NCBI GenBank assembly: GCA_965248995.1
Contig: CBDFKY010000011.1
Coordinates: forward strand, 1-13,254
From: CBDFKY01 sp965248995
GTDB lineage: Bacteria; Pseudomonadota; Alphaproteobacteria; Rickettsiales; UBA998
DNA: 13,254 nt
Direction: 5' to 3'
The notes beneath the pieces were generated by a model. The model was not told where the DNA came from and searched no databases. It worked only from the letters and a program-made list of their open reading frames with translations. Every line of letters starts with the position of its first letter. Positions within the stretch are counted from its first letter, which is position 1. The translations under genes were made by a program, and so were the position numbers. This document shows, in pieces, positions 1-7,277 of the stretch.

Positions 1-583
1 TGAATTCCGCCTCCACGCTGGTAACGATGGATATCGTCAGCCGCTACCGCCCCAACCTTACCAGCAAGCAGTTGATGAAATCGGTAAGATATCGACGATC
101 GGGATCATGTTCGTAGCGGTATTATGGGCACCGCAGATACGCCATTTCGATTCGCTCTTCAAATACCTGCAAACGGTGATCGCTTACGCCGTACCGCCAA
201 GCGCTTCCATGTTCCTCGTCGGAGCGTTCTGGAAACGCGCCAACGCGCAAGGGGCCTACGCCGCCATGATCGTCGGAGTGGTCAGCGGTATTATATTATT
301 TATTTTCAATGAGATACCTCAAGTTAATACGGTGTTGGGATTTCATATCCATTTCCTCTATGTCGTCCCCATACTGGTCATCATCTGCGTCGCCGTACTG
401 GTGACGGTCAGCCTCTCCACTCCGGCGCCCGACGCATCGAAAACCGACAACCTGGTGTGGACATCCGCTTACTTCAAGCAGGAAAGCCTGACGCTCAAAG
501 GCGTGAAATGGTATAATAATTACCGTGTGCTTTCTGTTTTCCTCATCATCCTGACGATTTATCTGGTGGCGTCGTACGCCTGA
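1..583 (+). CDS. Sodium/solute symporter (SSS family, SGLT-like), 3' part, one frameshift
   Basis: Only the C-terminal part of this inner-membrane transporter is present. It probably couples sodium entry to uptake of a sugar or similar solute. From base 3 the reading frame gives NSASTLVTMDI, the segment typical of SGLT-like SSS proteins. At the AAA run at 78-80 the sense frame moves, and from base 80 it continues IGKISTIGIM, then FVAVLWAPQI and VPPSASMFLVGAFWKRAN. That alignment matches the family if one A is missing from the run, giving MKIGKI. Three hydrophobic segments follow, around 240-310, 340-415 and 530-580, and the gene stops with TGA at 581-583. The family assignment is firm. The substrate is not known, although a sucrose-synthase-like glycosyltransferase follows on the same strand. 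The break looks like a homopolymer sequencing indel, but a real pseudogene is possible. Confidence 0.85.
   Translation, partial: EFRLHAGNDGYRQPLPPQPYQQAVDEIGKISTIGIMFVAVLWAPQIRHFDSLFKYLQTVIAYAVPPSASMFLVGAFWKRANAQGAYAAMIVGVVSGIILFIFNEIPQVNTVLGFHIHFLYVVPILVIICVAVLVTVSLSTPAPDASKTDNLVWTSAYFKQESLTLKGVKWYNNYRVLSVFLIILTIYLVASYA
78..80 (+). other. Frameshift site (missing A) in the symporter gene
   Basis: Upstream of here the coding frame starts codons at positions divisible by 3. Downstream it starts them one base earlier. Adding one A to the AAA run restores a continuous family-like sequence (LMKIGKIS). This is direct reading plus family knowledge of the SGLT-like consensus. Confidence 0.8.
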
Positions 584-678
584 GAGCGACTGAAACCGAC
601 ATAAAAGTTTCATATATAAGCGGTGTGCAAACGCCCCCGTCGGTGTTATTACATATTAACAAAATATTTTTAAGAGAG

Positions 679-706
679 CGGTATGATATGAACAGATATC
701 ATACCG
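679..706. repeat. Perfect 11-bp inverted repeat with 6-nt spacer
   Basis: The arms CGGTATGATAT (679-689) and ATATCATACCG (696-706) are exact reverse complements around GAACAG. The repeat lies 34 nt before the glycosyltransferase start and about 95 nt after the symporter stop. It could be an operator or an RNA hairpin. As an intrinsic terminator it is poor: the stem is AT-rich, and the only T run (718-723, part of the palindrome TTTTTTAAAAAA) begins 11 nt beyond the stem. The rest of the 584-740 gap is AT-rich, with no open reading frame I would support. Confidence 0.75.
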
Positions 707-740
707 ACCGTTATCCGTTTTTTAAAAAAGGTTTATATTC

Positions 741-2776
741 ATGATACGAAATGAAGAGATTTTGTCTGACTTTCCTCAGGATAGTGTATTTCGTGACATC
801 GCTAGAAAACGGCTTACTGCAGTTTTTCACCTGCAGGGAGAAGTAAGCCCGGGGTACAGGCTCGACAATACGGGCAAGTATTTCGTTCAGAACTTCGCGG
901 ACGACCTGGGCAGTAAAATCGATACGGGCGGCCAGCAGGTCGCCGATTTCGAAGCCACGTGGCTGAACGGTAAAGAAGGAAATCTTTCCCTGATGGTCGC
1001 CATGTCCAACGATATGGAACATCCGGAAGCCAGCCCTCTGGTGCCGCATACCCTTAAAAGCCAGAACGAAGGGGAATCGTACGTAAAATTTCTTCCTTTT
1101 CAAATATTCCTAGACGCTGGCATTACCCGGGAGGAAATGTTCATTTACGGCGACAGAGATCAGTACGCACTGGTGCCGAAAGAAGTGACGATGAAGCACT
1201 GGGATACTCTCTACCCCCTGATTGCCAAAGCGTCACTTGATTTCATGCGTGAGCAGATTCCTGATTTTAACAACAAGGAAGTGGTGCTGGACGGAAATTA
1301 TATCGATGGCGGGGAGACCGTGCGGGTTGCCAAAGAACAACTGATGGCGGATAAGGATTTTAAGGGAACGGCGGTTACTACCTATACGCCTCATTCCATC
1401 GGCCTGAATAAAATCGGTTCACGTTGTGCCACATTCCTGAAAACGATGGAAGCGCGTATCGACGAGTTGGAATTCGTAGGGAAGACGGATCAGGTAATAG
1501 AAACGTTAAAGCATCATCCTTACTTAGAGAAACAACGTGCCATTGTAAAGGCGATGAAAGAGCAGGCGGATCCCGCCTCCCTGATCCCTGTCTTGGAAGA
1601 GATTGAGCGCACCCATGCGGAGGACATTTTGGTTATTCAAGCATCGGCTTGTAGGAGCCAATGTCGCCCTCAGCGATATTGATGCCTTGCTTGAGTATGC
1701 GCAAAAAGAGGATGTGATTGCGGACACAAAACAATTCTGCTTTAAGCAACGGCTCCTTCTGGAAGGCGCGGAGAATATTTCACAATTCGACGCGGTCATG
1801 TCCACAGGCGCGGAATCGGTGAAACCGCTGCAAAAGTGGGTAGGGCAGGATGATAAAGTAACCTACATGCCGCTTGGATTTAACAGCAAAAATATATGAG
1901 CCTCATTTGTTTGATAACGTACCGACGGAGATGATCGTTTCCACGGCGCAAGCCTTGACGGCGCAAGCCTATCTTTTTGATGAAAGCAGCCAACAGCTTT
2001 CCGAACAAAAAGCAAAAGAGCGAGATGAATTTCAGACGGACCAGTTGCAAAACGGTATTAATTTCGTCGCTATTTCCCGTCCCGATGCCCGTAAAGGCAG
2101 TTTGGAGACCATTCAGGCTTTTGCAAAATGGGCGACGGAACATCCGGATAAAAAAGGTACGCTGATCCTTGGCGCGCATAAGCCTGAGGAAGGTAAGACA
2201 TCGCAATACCAGGACAGTCTGGTGGAAATGGTCAAAAGCCTGGATACACAGCATCCCGACTTGCATTTACGTGAACGCATTTTACTACTGCCTTCCCTGG
2301 CTGCGGATCAGGTGCGTACGCTGTATGCCTTGCCTGGCGCGGTGGGAGTATGCCCGAGTTTGAGTGAGCCGTTCGGATTGGTTGGATTGGAAATGACAGG
2401 TTCGGGCATCCCCGTAATCGGTACGCGTACGTACCAGTCAACCAATGGAATAGCGCAGGATCAAACGTTTGAAACAACCAGCGTGCTCCGTTGTGCGCCG
2501 GGTGCCGTACCGCAAATGGCCTCGGCGATGAAAGCCGTAACTAAAGATTATGACCGGTTTAAACGAGCCGCAGTGGAAAACGCGCAAGCAGTGATCGACG
2601 AGTTCAACTGGGAAAAATCGGGAGAGACCCGTAAAGCCGTGTATGATCGTACTGTTGCGGCGAATCAGATCGTACCTTTTGCAGGCAATGAAACACCGGA
2701 TGCACGTGTGGAGAAACCGCAACAGCAAGGAATGACCGTTCCTGATTTTCCACCACCATTAAGGGTGCATCAGTAA
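741..2776 (+). CDS. Glycosyltransferase family 4, sucrose-phosphate synthase-like, two frameshifts
   Basis: The frame-corrected product is about 677 residues. It probably transfers a sugar from an NDP-sugar donor. The N-terminal half carries YIDGGETVRVA followed by TPHSIGLNK (His218), which resembles the HSLGRNK acceptor-side motif of sucrose-phosphate/sucrose synthases. The C-terminal half has SRPDARKG (Arg446, Lys451), which would contact donor phosphates. It is followed by SEPFGLVGLE, the GT4 E-x7-E motif (Glu542, Glu550). There is no C-terminal phosphatase domain, and the usual GGP after E-x7-E is replaced by TYQSTNG, so the acceptor may not be fructose-6-phosphate. The start at ATG 741 has AAGG 9 nt upstream. 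The frame moves near 1627-1642 and again at 1888-1892, each consistent with one extra base. The gene is clearly more AT-rich than its right-hand neighbours. Stop TAA is at 2774-2776, three bases from the ispG stop on the other strand. Confidence 0.8.
1627..1642 (+). other. Frameshift region 1 in the glycosyltransferase gene
   Basis: The first frame reads ERTHAEDI up to about 1629, and the next good frame reads HRLVGANVALSD from about 1642. Removing one base restores one frame. Candidates are the TTTT at 1627-1630 or the AA at 1639-1640. The exact base cannot be fixed from this sequence alone. Confidence 0.7.
1888..1892 (+). other. Frameshift site 2 in the glycosyltransferase gene (extra A)
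   Basis: The frame before the AAAAA run ends in a TGA at 1897-1899. Dropping one A gives PLGFNSKIYEPHLFD, which joins the two halves at the GT4 'PxGxn...Y.P' linker seen in SPS-like enzymes. Confidence 0.85.
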
Positions 2777-2779
2777 AAC

Positions 2780-3995
2780 CTATCTCATAGCATAGGTGCG
2801 GTCAATATACGCTTCCACACGTGTCTTGAACTCCGCTGTAATGGTTTCACCCCGCAAGGTCGCTACTTTCTCGCCGTCCTCGAACACAGGTGCGGCGGGA
2901 TTTTCCCCGGGGCCCGGGCAGTGAAATGCCGATATTGGCATGGCGGGATTCACCGGGTCCGTTGACGATGCAGCCCATCACCGCGACGCTCATTTCTTCG
3001 ACACCGCTGTAGCGTTCTTTCCAAGTAGGCATTTGCTCCCTGAGCCAGCTTTGAATGTCGCTGGCGAGCTGCTGGAACACCGTGCTGGTGGTGCGCCCGC
3101 AGCCGGGGCAGGCGGTCACCAGCGGCATGAAGGAACGGATTCCCATCGTCTGCAATATTTCCTGCGCGACCACCACTTCCTGCGTACGCGGTTCATCCGG
3201 GCGAGGGGTGAGGGAAACCCGGATCGTATCGCCGATGCCTTCCTGCAGCAACACGGAAAGCGCCGCCGTACTGGCGACGATGCCTTTGGAGCCGATCCCC
3301 GCTTCCGTCAAGCCGAGATGCAGCGCATAGTCACCCCGCGCCGCCAGCGCCCGGTACACCCGGATCAAAGGCTGCACCTCGCTGACCTTGCAGGAAAGGA
3401 TGATGCGATCGCGCGGCAGGCCGATGGCTTCCGCCGCCGCCGCACTTTCCAGCGCCGAGACGATCAGGGCCTCTTCGCTTACCTCACCGGCGGAACGTGG
3501 TGTCCCCAGCGACGCGTTCTCATCCATCAATCGTGCCAGCACCTGTTGATCGAGACTCCCCCAGTTCACGCCGATCCGCACCGGTTTATCGTGGAGCAAC
3601 GCCTGCCCGATCATGGAGGCGAACTGCGCGTCGTGCTTTTCCCCAAACCCGACATTTCCGGGATTGATGCGGTATTTAGCGAGTGCGCGCGCCATGTCGG
3701 GATAATCGGCAAGCAAACGGTGGCCGTTATAATGAAAATCCCCGACCAGAGGAACGGCCAGCCCCCATGTGTTCAATTGTTCATAAATGAAAGGGACCGC
3801 TTTCGCGGATTCATCGTTGTTCACGGTGAGGCGGACGATTTCGGACCCCGCCTGATACAGTTCCCGTACCTGCTGCGCGGTGGATGCGATATCGGCCGTA
3901 TCGGTATTGGTCATGGATTGCACGACGATGGCCGCACTGCCGCCGACCGTGACGCCGCCTATATTTACCCCGACGGATACGCGGCGCGGTAACAT
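2780..3995 (-). CDS. ispG: 4-hydroxy-3-methylbut-2-enyl diphosphate synthase IspG (GcpE), one frameshift
   Basis: IspG catalyses the penultimate step of the MEP isoprenoid pathway in the cytoplasm: reductive ring opening of 2-C-methyl-D-erythritol 2,4-cyclodiphosphate by a [4Fe-4S] enzyme. The N-terminal barrel carries VQSMTNTDTAD. The cluster ligands are visible as CPGCG (Cys296, Cys299) and GCIVNGPGE (Cys342, Glu349). As written, the frame runs into a TGA at 2847-2849 after LPGPRGKSRR. With one base removed from the G4/C4 stretch at 2905-2912 the protein reads LPGPGENPAAPVFEDG and ends naturally ...IDRTYAMR at TAG 2780-2782, about 404 residues. ATG 3993-3995 starts 3 nt after the RodZ-like stop, so the two genes are surely co-transcribed. 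An essential gene with a break in a GC run points to a sequencing error. Confidence 0.95.
2905..2912 (-). other. Frameshift site in ispG (extra base in C4/G4 run)
   Basis: On the plus strand CCCC is followed by GGGG. Removing one G makes the minus strand encode LPGPGENPAAPVF, matching the usual IspG 'SLPGTGE..' segment, and opens the frame to TAG at 2780. Removing one C instead gives LPGPREN, which fits less well. Confidence 0.85.
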
Positions 3996-3998
3996 GAT

Positions 3999-4598
3999 TT
4001 ATTGAACGCCGTGCTCAAGCGGACGAAACGGGGGCGCGTCCCGCGTATAGCGCGACGCGCCGTAACAGCTCCACAGCGTTTCCACATCAGCGTGTTGCAG
4101 GCAGGTGTAACGATAAAAAGGCAAGGCAGGCGTGGTGTCCAGATATTGGGTAAGCGTCGCCGGTAAAGGCTTGATCTGCTCTTTCGCCACGGGGACGGGG
4201 GGAGTGGAAAGAAGCGCCGCCAGCCCGACCCCGGCGAACAGTAATGCGCCTACGAACAGAAAAGGCCGGAAATTGATCGGCGGTTTATGGGAGCGCAATA
4301 CGGGGGTGCGGATCGGTTCCTGAACCGGGGGCAGGGGATGAAGCTGTTCCAGCATTTTCTGCGGATCGAAGCCCAGGTAGCCCGCATATTTTCTCACATA
4401 TCCGCGTCCGTACACTTCCCCCGGAATCACCGACCAGTCCCCTTTTTCCAGCGCTTCAAGATAAGCGACTGGAATATGCAGGGTGCCCGCAATCGGGGCG
4501 CGTTCAAGCTGCATGCCTTCGCGCGCGTCCTTTAACATGCCGCCGACGTCGCGCTTGGCAACCATGGAAGCGTTGAGGGCGTTCTGAGATGCGTTCAT
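3999..4598 (-). CDS. RodZ-like helix-turn-helix membrane protein, short form
   Basis: The product is about 199 residues. The N-terminal part (about 18-90) is the RodZ-type HTH_25 domain: GGMLKDAREG, then LHIPVAYLEALEKGDW and YGRGYVRKYAGYLGFDP. A proline-rich linker and one transmembrane helix (about 129-150) follow. The remaining roughly 45-residue tail contains two cysteines and no full DUF4115 domain. RodZ links MreB to the envelope and helps set rod shape; for this short form that role is inferred from the family. I chose ATG 4596-4598, 4 nt after the upstream stop, with a weak AGGCGG before it. An in-frame ATG at 4620-4622 would overlap the upstream gene and add 8 residues. The ispG start lies 3 nt downstream. 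Confidence 0.8.
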   Translation of the reverse strand: MNASQNALNASMVAKRDVGGMLKDAREGMQLERAPIAGTLHIPVAYLEALEKGDWSVIPGEVYGRGYVRKYAGYLGFDPQKMLEQLHPLPPVQEPIRTPVLRSHKPPINFRPFLFVGALLFAGVGLAALLSTPPVPVAKEQIKPLPATLTQYLDTTPALPFYRYTCLQHADVETLWSCYGASRYTRDAPPFRPLEHGVQ

Positions 4599-4602
4599 GG
4601 AT

Positions 4603-5637
4603 TTAGGCCGCCTGTTTTGCATGAAGGGAGAGGGAATCGCACGCCTGCGCTACCAGCTCCGCGATGATATCACGCACGGATTGAACCCGTGTCACCAGGC
4701 CCACGCTTTGACCGGCCATCAGTGAACCGGTTTCCGTATCGCCTTCAATCACGGCGCGCCGAAGCGCTCCCGCCCAGAAATGCTCTATTTTCAATTGCGC
4801 TTCCTGCTTCGTTAAACTTCCTGAACGGTAAGCGGCGATGACTTCATGCTGGATGCGCGTAAACGCTTCCGTCGCTTTATTGACGAGCGCGCGTACCGGA
4901 ATGACGGGAAAATCCGGATCGACCTGCATGGACGCCACCGCGTCCCGTGCGTTGCCATGGATAAACGCTTTCTTGAAATTCGGATGGGCGATGGATTCCT
5001 CCGCGCAGACGAAACGCGTTCCGAGCTGTACGCCGGAAGCGCCCATGCGCAAATAGGACGTCATCGCTTCCCCGCGGCCGATCCCTCCGGCCACGATCAC
5101 GGGAACGTCGGTGATTTCGGGAAGGATTTCCTGGGCGAGGACCGAAGTGGAAACGGGTCCGATATGCCCGCCGGCTTCCGTGCCTTCGATCACCAGCGCG
5201 TCCGCGCCCAGCTTGACGAGTTTCCGCCCGATGGCCGTGGAAGGGGCGAAGCAGATGACCTTGGCAAAGGTTTTGATCGAAGCGATGGTCATCGCTTTCG
5301 GTATGCCTCCCGCAAGGACGACATGGGAAACGCTTGAGCCACGGCAGACCTCGATCAACGCGTCCAGCTCGGGATGCATCAGGATCAGGTTCACGCCGAA
5401 AGGCTTCGATGTCAGCGCCTGCGTGGCGCGGATTTCCGTTTCCAGCAGTGCCGGGGACATGGAACCGCAGGCGATCACCCCGAAGGCACCTGCGTTGGAA
5501 AGCGCCGCCACCAGCTGGCGTTCGGACACCCACGACATGGCGCCGCCCAGAATGGCATATTCCGTTCCGAGAAGTTCCCGTCCACGCTGCCAGAGACGGT
5601 GAAGGCTTGTGAGTTCCAGTGATGAAGGATTAGGCAT
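4603..5637 (-). CDS. FMN-dependent nitronate monooxygenase / FabK-like enoyl-ACP reductase
   Basis: This is a 344-residue TIM-barrel flavoprotein of the NMO/FabK superfamily, expected in the cytoplasm. The visible FMN-site motifs are EAGGHIG (154-160, with His158 the likely catalytic histidine), AGGIG (183-187) and GTRF (206-209). The C-terminal stretch FWAGALRRAVIEGD then GSLMAGQSVGLV closely resembles the FabK C-terminus. Two roles are therefore possible: oxidation of nitronates such as propionate-3-nitronate, or reduction of enoyl-ACP in fatty-acid synthesis. Automatic annotation usually says nitronate monooxygenase, and I cannot separate the two by eye. The frame is intact. The start follows a 71-nt gap after the DUF2269 gene, and the RodZ-like gene begins 4 nt after the stop. 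Confidence 0.88.
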   Translation of the reverse strand: MPNPSSLELTSLHRLWQRGRELLGTEYAILGGAMSWVSERQLVAALSNAGAFGVIACGSMSPALLETEIRATQALTSKPFGVNLILMHPELDALIEVCRGSSVSHVVLAGGIPKAMTIASIKTFAKVICFAPSTAIGRKLVKLGADALVIEGTEAGGHIGPVSTSVLAQEILPEITDVPVIVAGGIGRGEAMTSYLRMGASGVQLGTRFVCAEESIAHPNFKKAFIHGNARDAVASMQVDPDFPVIPVRALVNKATEAFTRIQHEVIAAYRSGSLTKQEAQLKIEHFWAGALRRAVIEGDTETGSLMAGQSVGLVTRVQSVRDIIAELVAQACDSLSLHAKQAA

Positions 5638-5708
5638 GGAGGAAACCTAACGTTATTGAGAAGAGAAATCCAGTCGTATCCTCCATGGCAGGGGAAATAT
5701 ATCTGCGC

Positions 5709-6179
5709 TCACGCAAATGCAGGCTTGAAAACCATCAGGTAGAAAACAAGGACGATCGCCGGAAAGGCAAGGCATCCCAGTATCAGCCACCATCTATCCA
5801 TGCGCCAGTACCGCTCAGGCAGCGGCACACCGGTTTCAAGCGCGACGCGGGCCATATCCCGCATTTTGATCTGCATCACCACCACCGGCACCCAGCAGGC
5901 GCCGGCGAAGAAATAAAGCGCCAGCGCCAGCATGATCCAGCCGTCGTTGAGGCTGTATCCCAGCGTATGCGTCAGGCATAATCCCGTCACCAGCTGAATG
6001 ATGACGGCGGGCGTGGTGAACAGCCAGTCGGCGATGACTACGTGCCTTGTGGCAAAATAAATGCTTGCGATGTCCTTCCGCCTGTTCGCCATGAAAAGGT
6101 AAAAAGCGCTCCCTATTCCGGTGCCGAAAAGGATGGTCGAACTTAGGATATGAATCCATTTCAAAACCAGGTAATCCAT
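5709..6179 (-). CDS. DUF2269 family integral membrane protein
   Basis: The 156-residue product has four predicted transmembrane helices (about 5-27, 47-70, 80-102 and 130-152) and a short conserved-looking N-terminus, MDYLVLKWIHILSST, followed by GTGIGSAF. This pattern and length match DUF2269 proteins, a family without a firm biochemical role. ATG 6177-6179 is the natural start. The gene is divergent from the DCC-family gene, and the two share a short upstream region (6180-6249). Whether it is co-transcribed with the FabK-like gene across the 71-nt gap cannot be told from the sequence. Confidence 0.8.
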   Translation of the reverse strand: MDYLVLKWIHILSSTILFGTGIGSAFYLFMANRRKDIASIYFATRHVVIADWLFTTPAVIIQLVTGLCLTHTLGYSLNDGWIMLALALYFFAGACWVPVVVMQIKMRDMARVALETGVPLPERYWRMDRWWLILGCLAFPAIVLVFYLMVFKPAFA

Positions 6180-6191
6180 GGTAGCAATCCT

Positions 6192-6220
6192 TTGGCGGCT
6201 ATTCGTTCATTTGAGATATT
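6192..6220 (+). promoter_or_regulatory. Candidate sigma70-type promoter for the DCC-DUF4166-SDH cluster
   Basis: TTGGCG (6192-6197) and GATATT (6215-6220) are separated by exactly 17 nt, each matching 4 of 6 consensus bases. Transcription would start near 6227, about 20 nt before the ATG I prefer at 6250. This is pattern matching only. It lies in the 70-nt region shared with the divergent DUF2269 gene. Confidence 0.35.
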
Positions 6221-6249
6221 ACACAACGGGAATGCCGGAGACTATGATA

Positions 6250-6660
6250 ATGGACGGGAAAAAAGAAGCGAAAGGGGATGTCTGGTTCGTCTATGACGGC
6301 GATTGTCCCATCTGCAACATGGCGGCCCAGGCATTGCGGATTCGCAAGGCCGTAGGGAATCTTCACACGCTGAACGCTCGGGAAGATAGTACCCATCCGT
6401 TGTTACTGGAAATCAAGGCGCGGCAACTGAGTCTCGACGACGGCATGGTCATCAAATTTCAGGATACCTTCTATCACGGGGCCGATGCGCTGAACCTCAT
6501 GGCGCTGCTCGGCACGGGGCAGGGCTGGTTCAACCGCATGAACGCGTGGCTTTTTCGCTCCAAGGCTACGGCAAGGTTCTGCTATCCGACGATGCGCGCC
6601 GTGCGCAACCTACTGCTGCGTGTGAAAAATGTTCCGCCTTTGCGGAATTTGAAGCAGTGA
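6250..6660 (+). CDS. DCC-family (DUF393) thiol-disulfide oxidoreductase-like protein
   Basis: The 136-residue product belongs to the DCC family, named for its D-x-x-C-x-x-C signature. Here VYDGDCPIC places the cysteines at 19 and 22 in a thioredoxin-like N-terminus. The family is presumed to do thiol-disulfide chemistry, but its substrates are unknown. A later segment, KFQDTFYHGADALNLM, is typical of DCC proteins. I chose ATG 6250 because GGAG lies 9 nt upstream and the candidate promoter would start transcription near 6227. In-frame ATGs at 6178, 6232 and 6244 are alternatives, and 6178 would overlap the divergent DUF2269 start. The stop TGA overlaps the next ATG (ATGA at 6657-6663 area), so translation is probably coupled. 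Confidence 0.85.
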   Translation: MDGKKEAKGDVWFVYDGDCPICNMAAQALRIRKAVGNLHTLNAREDSTHPLLLEIKARQLSLDDGMVIKFQDTFYHGADALNLMALLGTGQGWFNRMNAWLFRSKATARFCYPTMRAVRNLLLRVKNVPPLRNLKQ

Positions 6661-7277
6661 TGACGGAAAAAATTCCCATTTTTCAGTCCGTTTTCGCTGG
6701 GCAATGGCCGCTTTTGCCGCCCGTGATGCGGAAGCACTACGCCAACCGGCCCTACAGCAAAGATGTGGTAACGGTGGAAGGCATCATGAGCGTAAAAATG
6801 TCGCGCGTTTTGCGGATTTTCTCGCCGCTGATGCGGATCATAGGCATGTTGCCGCCATATGCCGGGGAAAATATCCCGGTGACCGTCCATTTCTTCAGCG
6901 AGCGCGACAGCATCGTTTTCGGCTTCGATCGTATCTTCCGTTTTCCCGGCAAACCGCCTTATCATTTCCGCTCACGCATGGAGCCGGTCGGCGAAAACCG
7001 GATCATCGAGTGGATGCGGATCGGTATCGGCTGGCGGGCGGGTTATCACTGGGATGGTAATAAAGTGACGATGACGCATGAGGGGTATGTCGCCCGGCTG
7101 TTCAACACGCGGATACACCTTCCGCTGGAATGGCTATTCGGCCGCGGCAATGCCTGGGAAGAGCCGTTAAGCGAGGATCGCTTCCGCATGCATATGGATC
7201 TGCGGCATCCGCTTTTGGGCGTGTTATATGCGTATAGCGGTGAATTCAGCATAACGGAGATGCGGCTTGAACGGTAA
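6660..7277 (+). CDS. DUF4166 domain-containing protein
   Basis: The 205-residue product starts at ATG 6660, whose first base is the last base of the upstream TGA. Segments such as LPPVMRKHY near the N-terminus, then GENIPVTVHF and DRIFRFPGKPPYHF, match the general look of DUF4166 proteins. As I recall, these are often encoded beside, or fused to, saccharopine-dehydrogenase-like Rossmann proteins, as here. No catalytic motif or signal peptide is apparent, and the function is unknown. Its end overlaps the next gene's start by 11 nt, so the three genes look translationally coupled and may act on one substrate. Confidence 0.75.
   Translation: MTEKIPIFQSVFAGQWPLLPPVMRKHYANRPYSKDVVTVEGIMSVKMSRVLRIFSPLMRIIGMLPPYAGENIPVTVHFFSERDSIVFGFDRIFRFPGKPPYHFRSRMEPVGENRIIEWMRIGIGWRAGYHWDGNKVTMTHEGYVARLFNTRIHLPLEWLFGRGNAWEEPLSEDRFRMHMDLRHPLLGVLYAYSGEFSITEMRLER

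Noticed and set aside
591..612. TGAAAC...GTTTCA as a terminator for the symporter gene
   Set aside because: The stem is only 6 bp, AT-rich, with a 10-nt loop and no T run after it, so it is too weak to annotate.
2940..3992. Plus-strand open frame of 350 codons
   Set aside because: It is exactly antisense to ispG, whose cluster cysteines and family motifs are clear. The antisense product is Arg/His/Asp-rich with no recognisable domain.
4877..5533. Second minus-strand frame inside the FabK-like gene
   Set aside because: It is Arg/Gly-rich out-of-frame translation of a gene with intact FMN motifs.
6178..6249. Longer start of the DCC protein at ATG 6178
   Set aside because: It would overlap the divergent DUF2269 start codon and the candidate promoter, and the added residues do not look like the family. 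GGAG before 6250 fits better.
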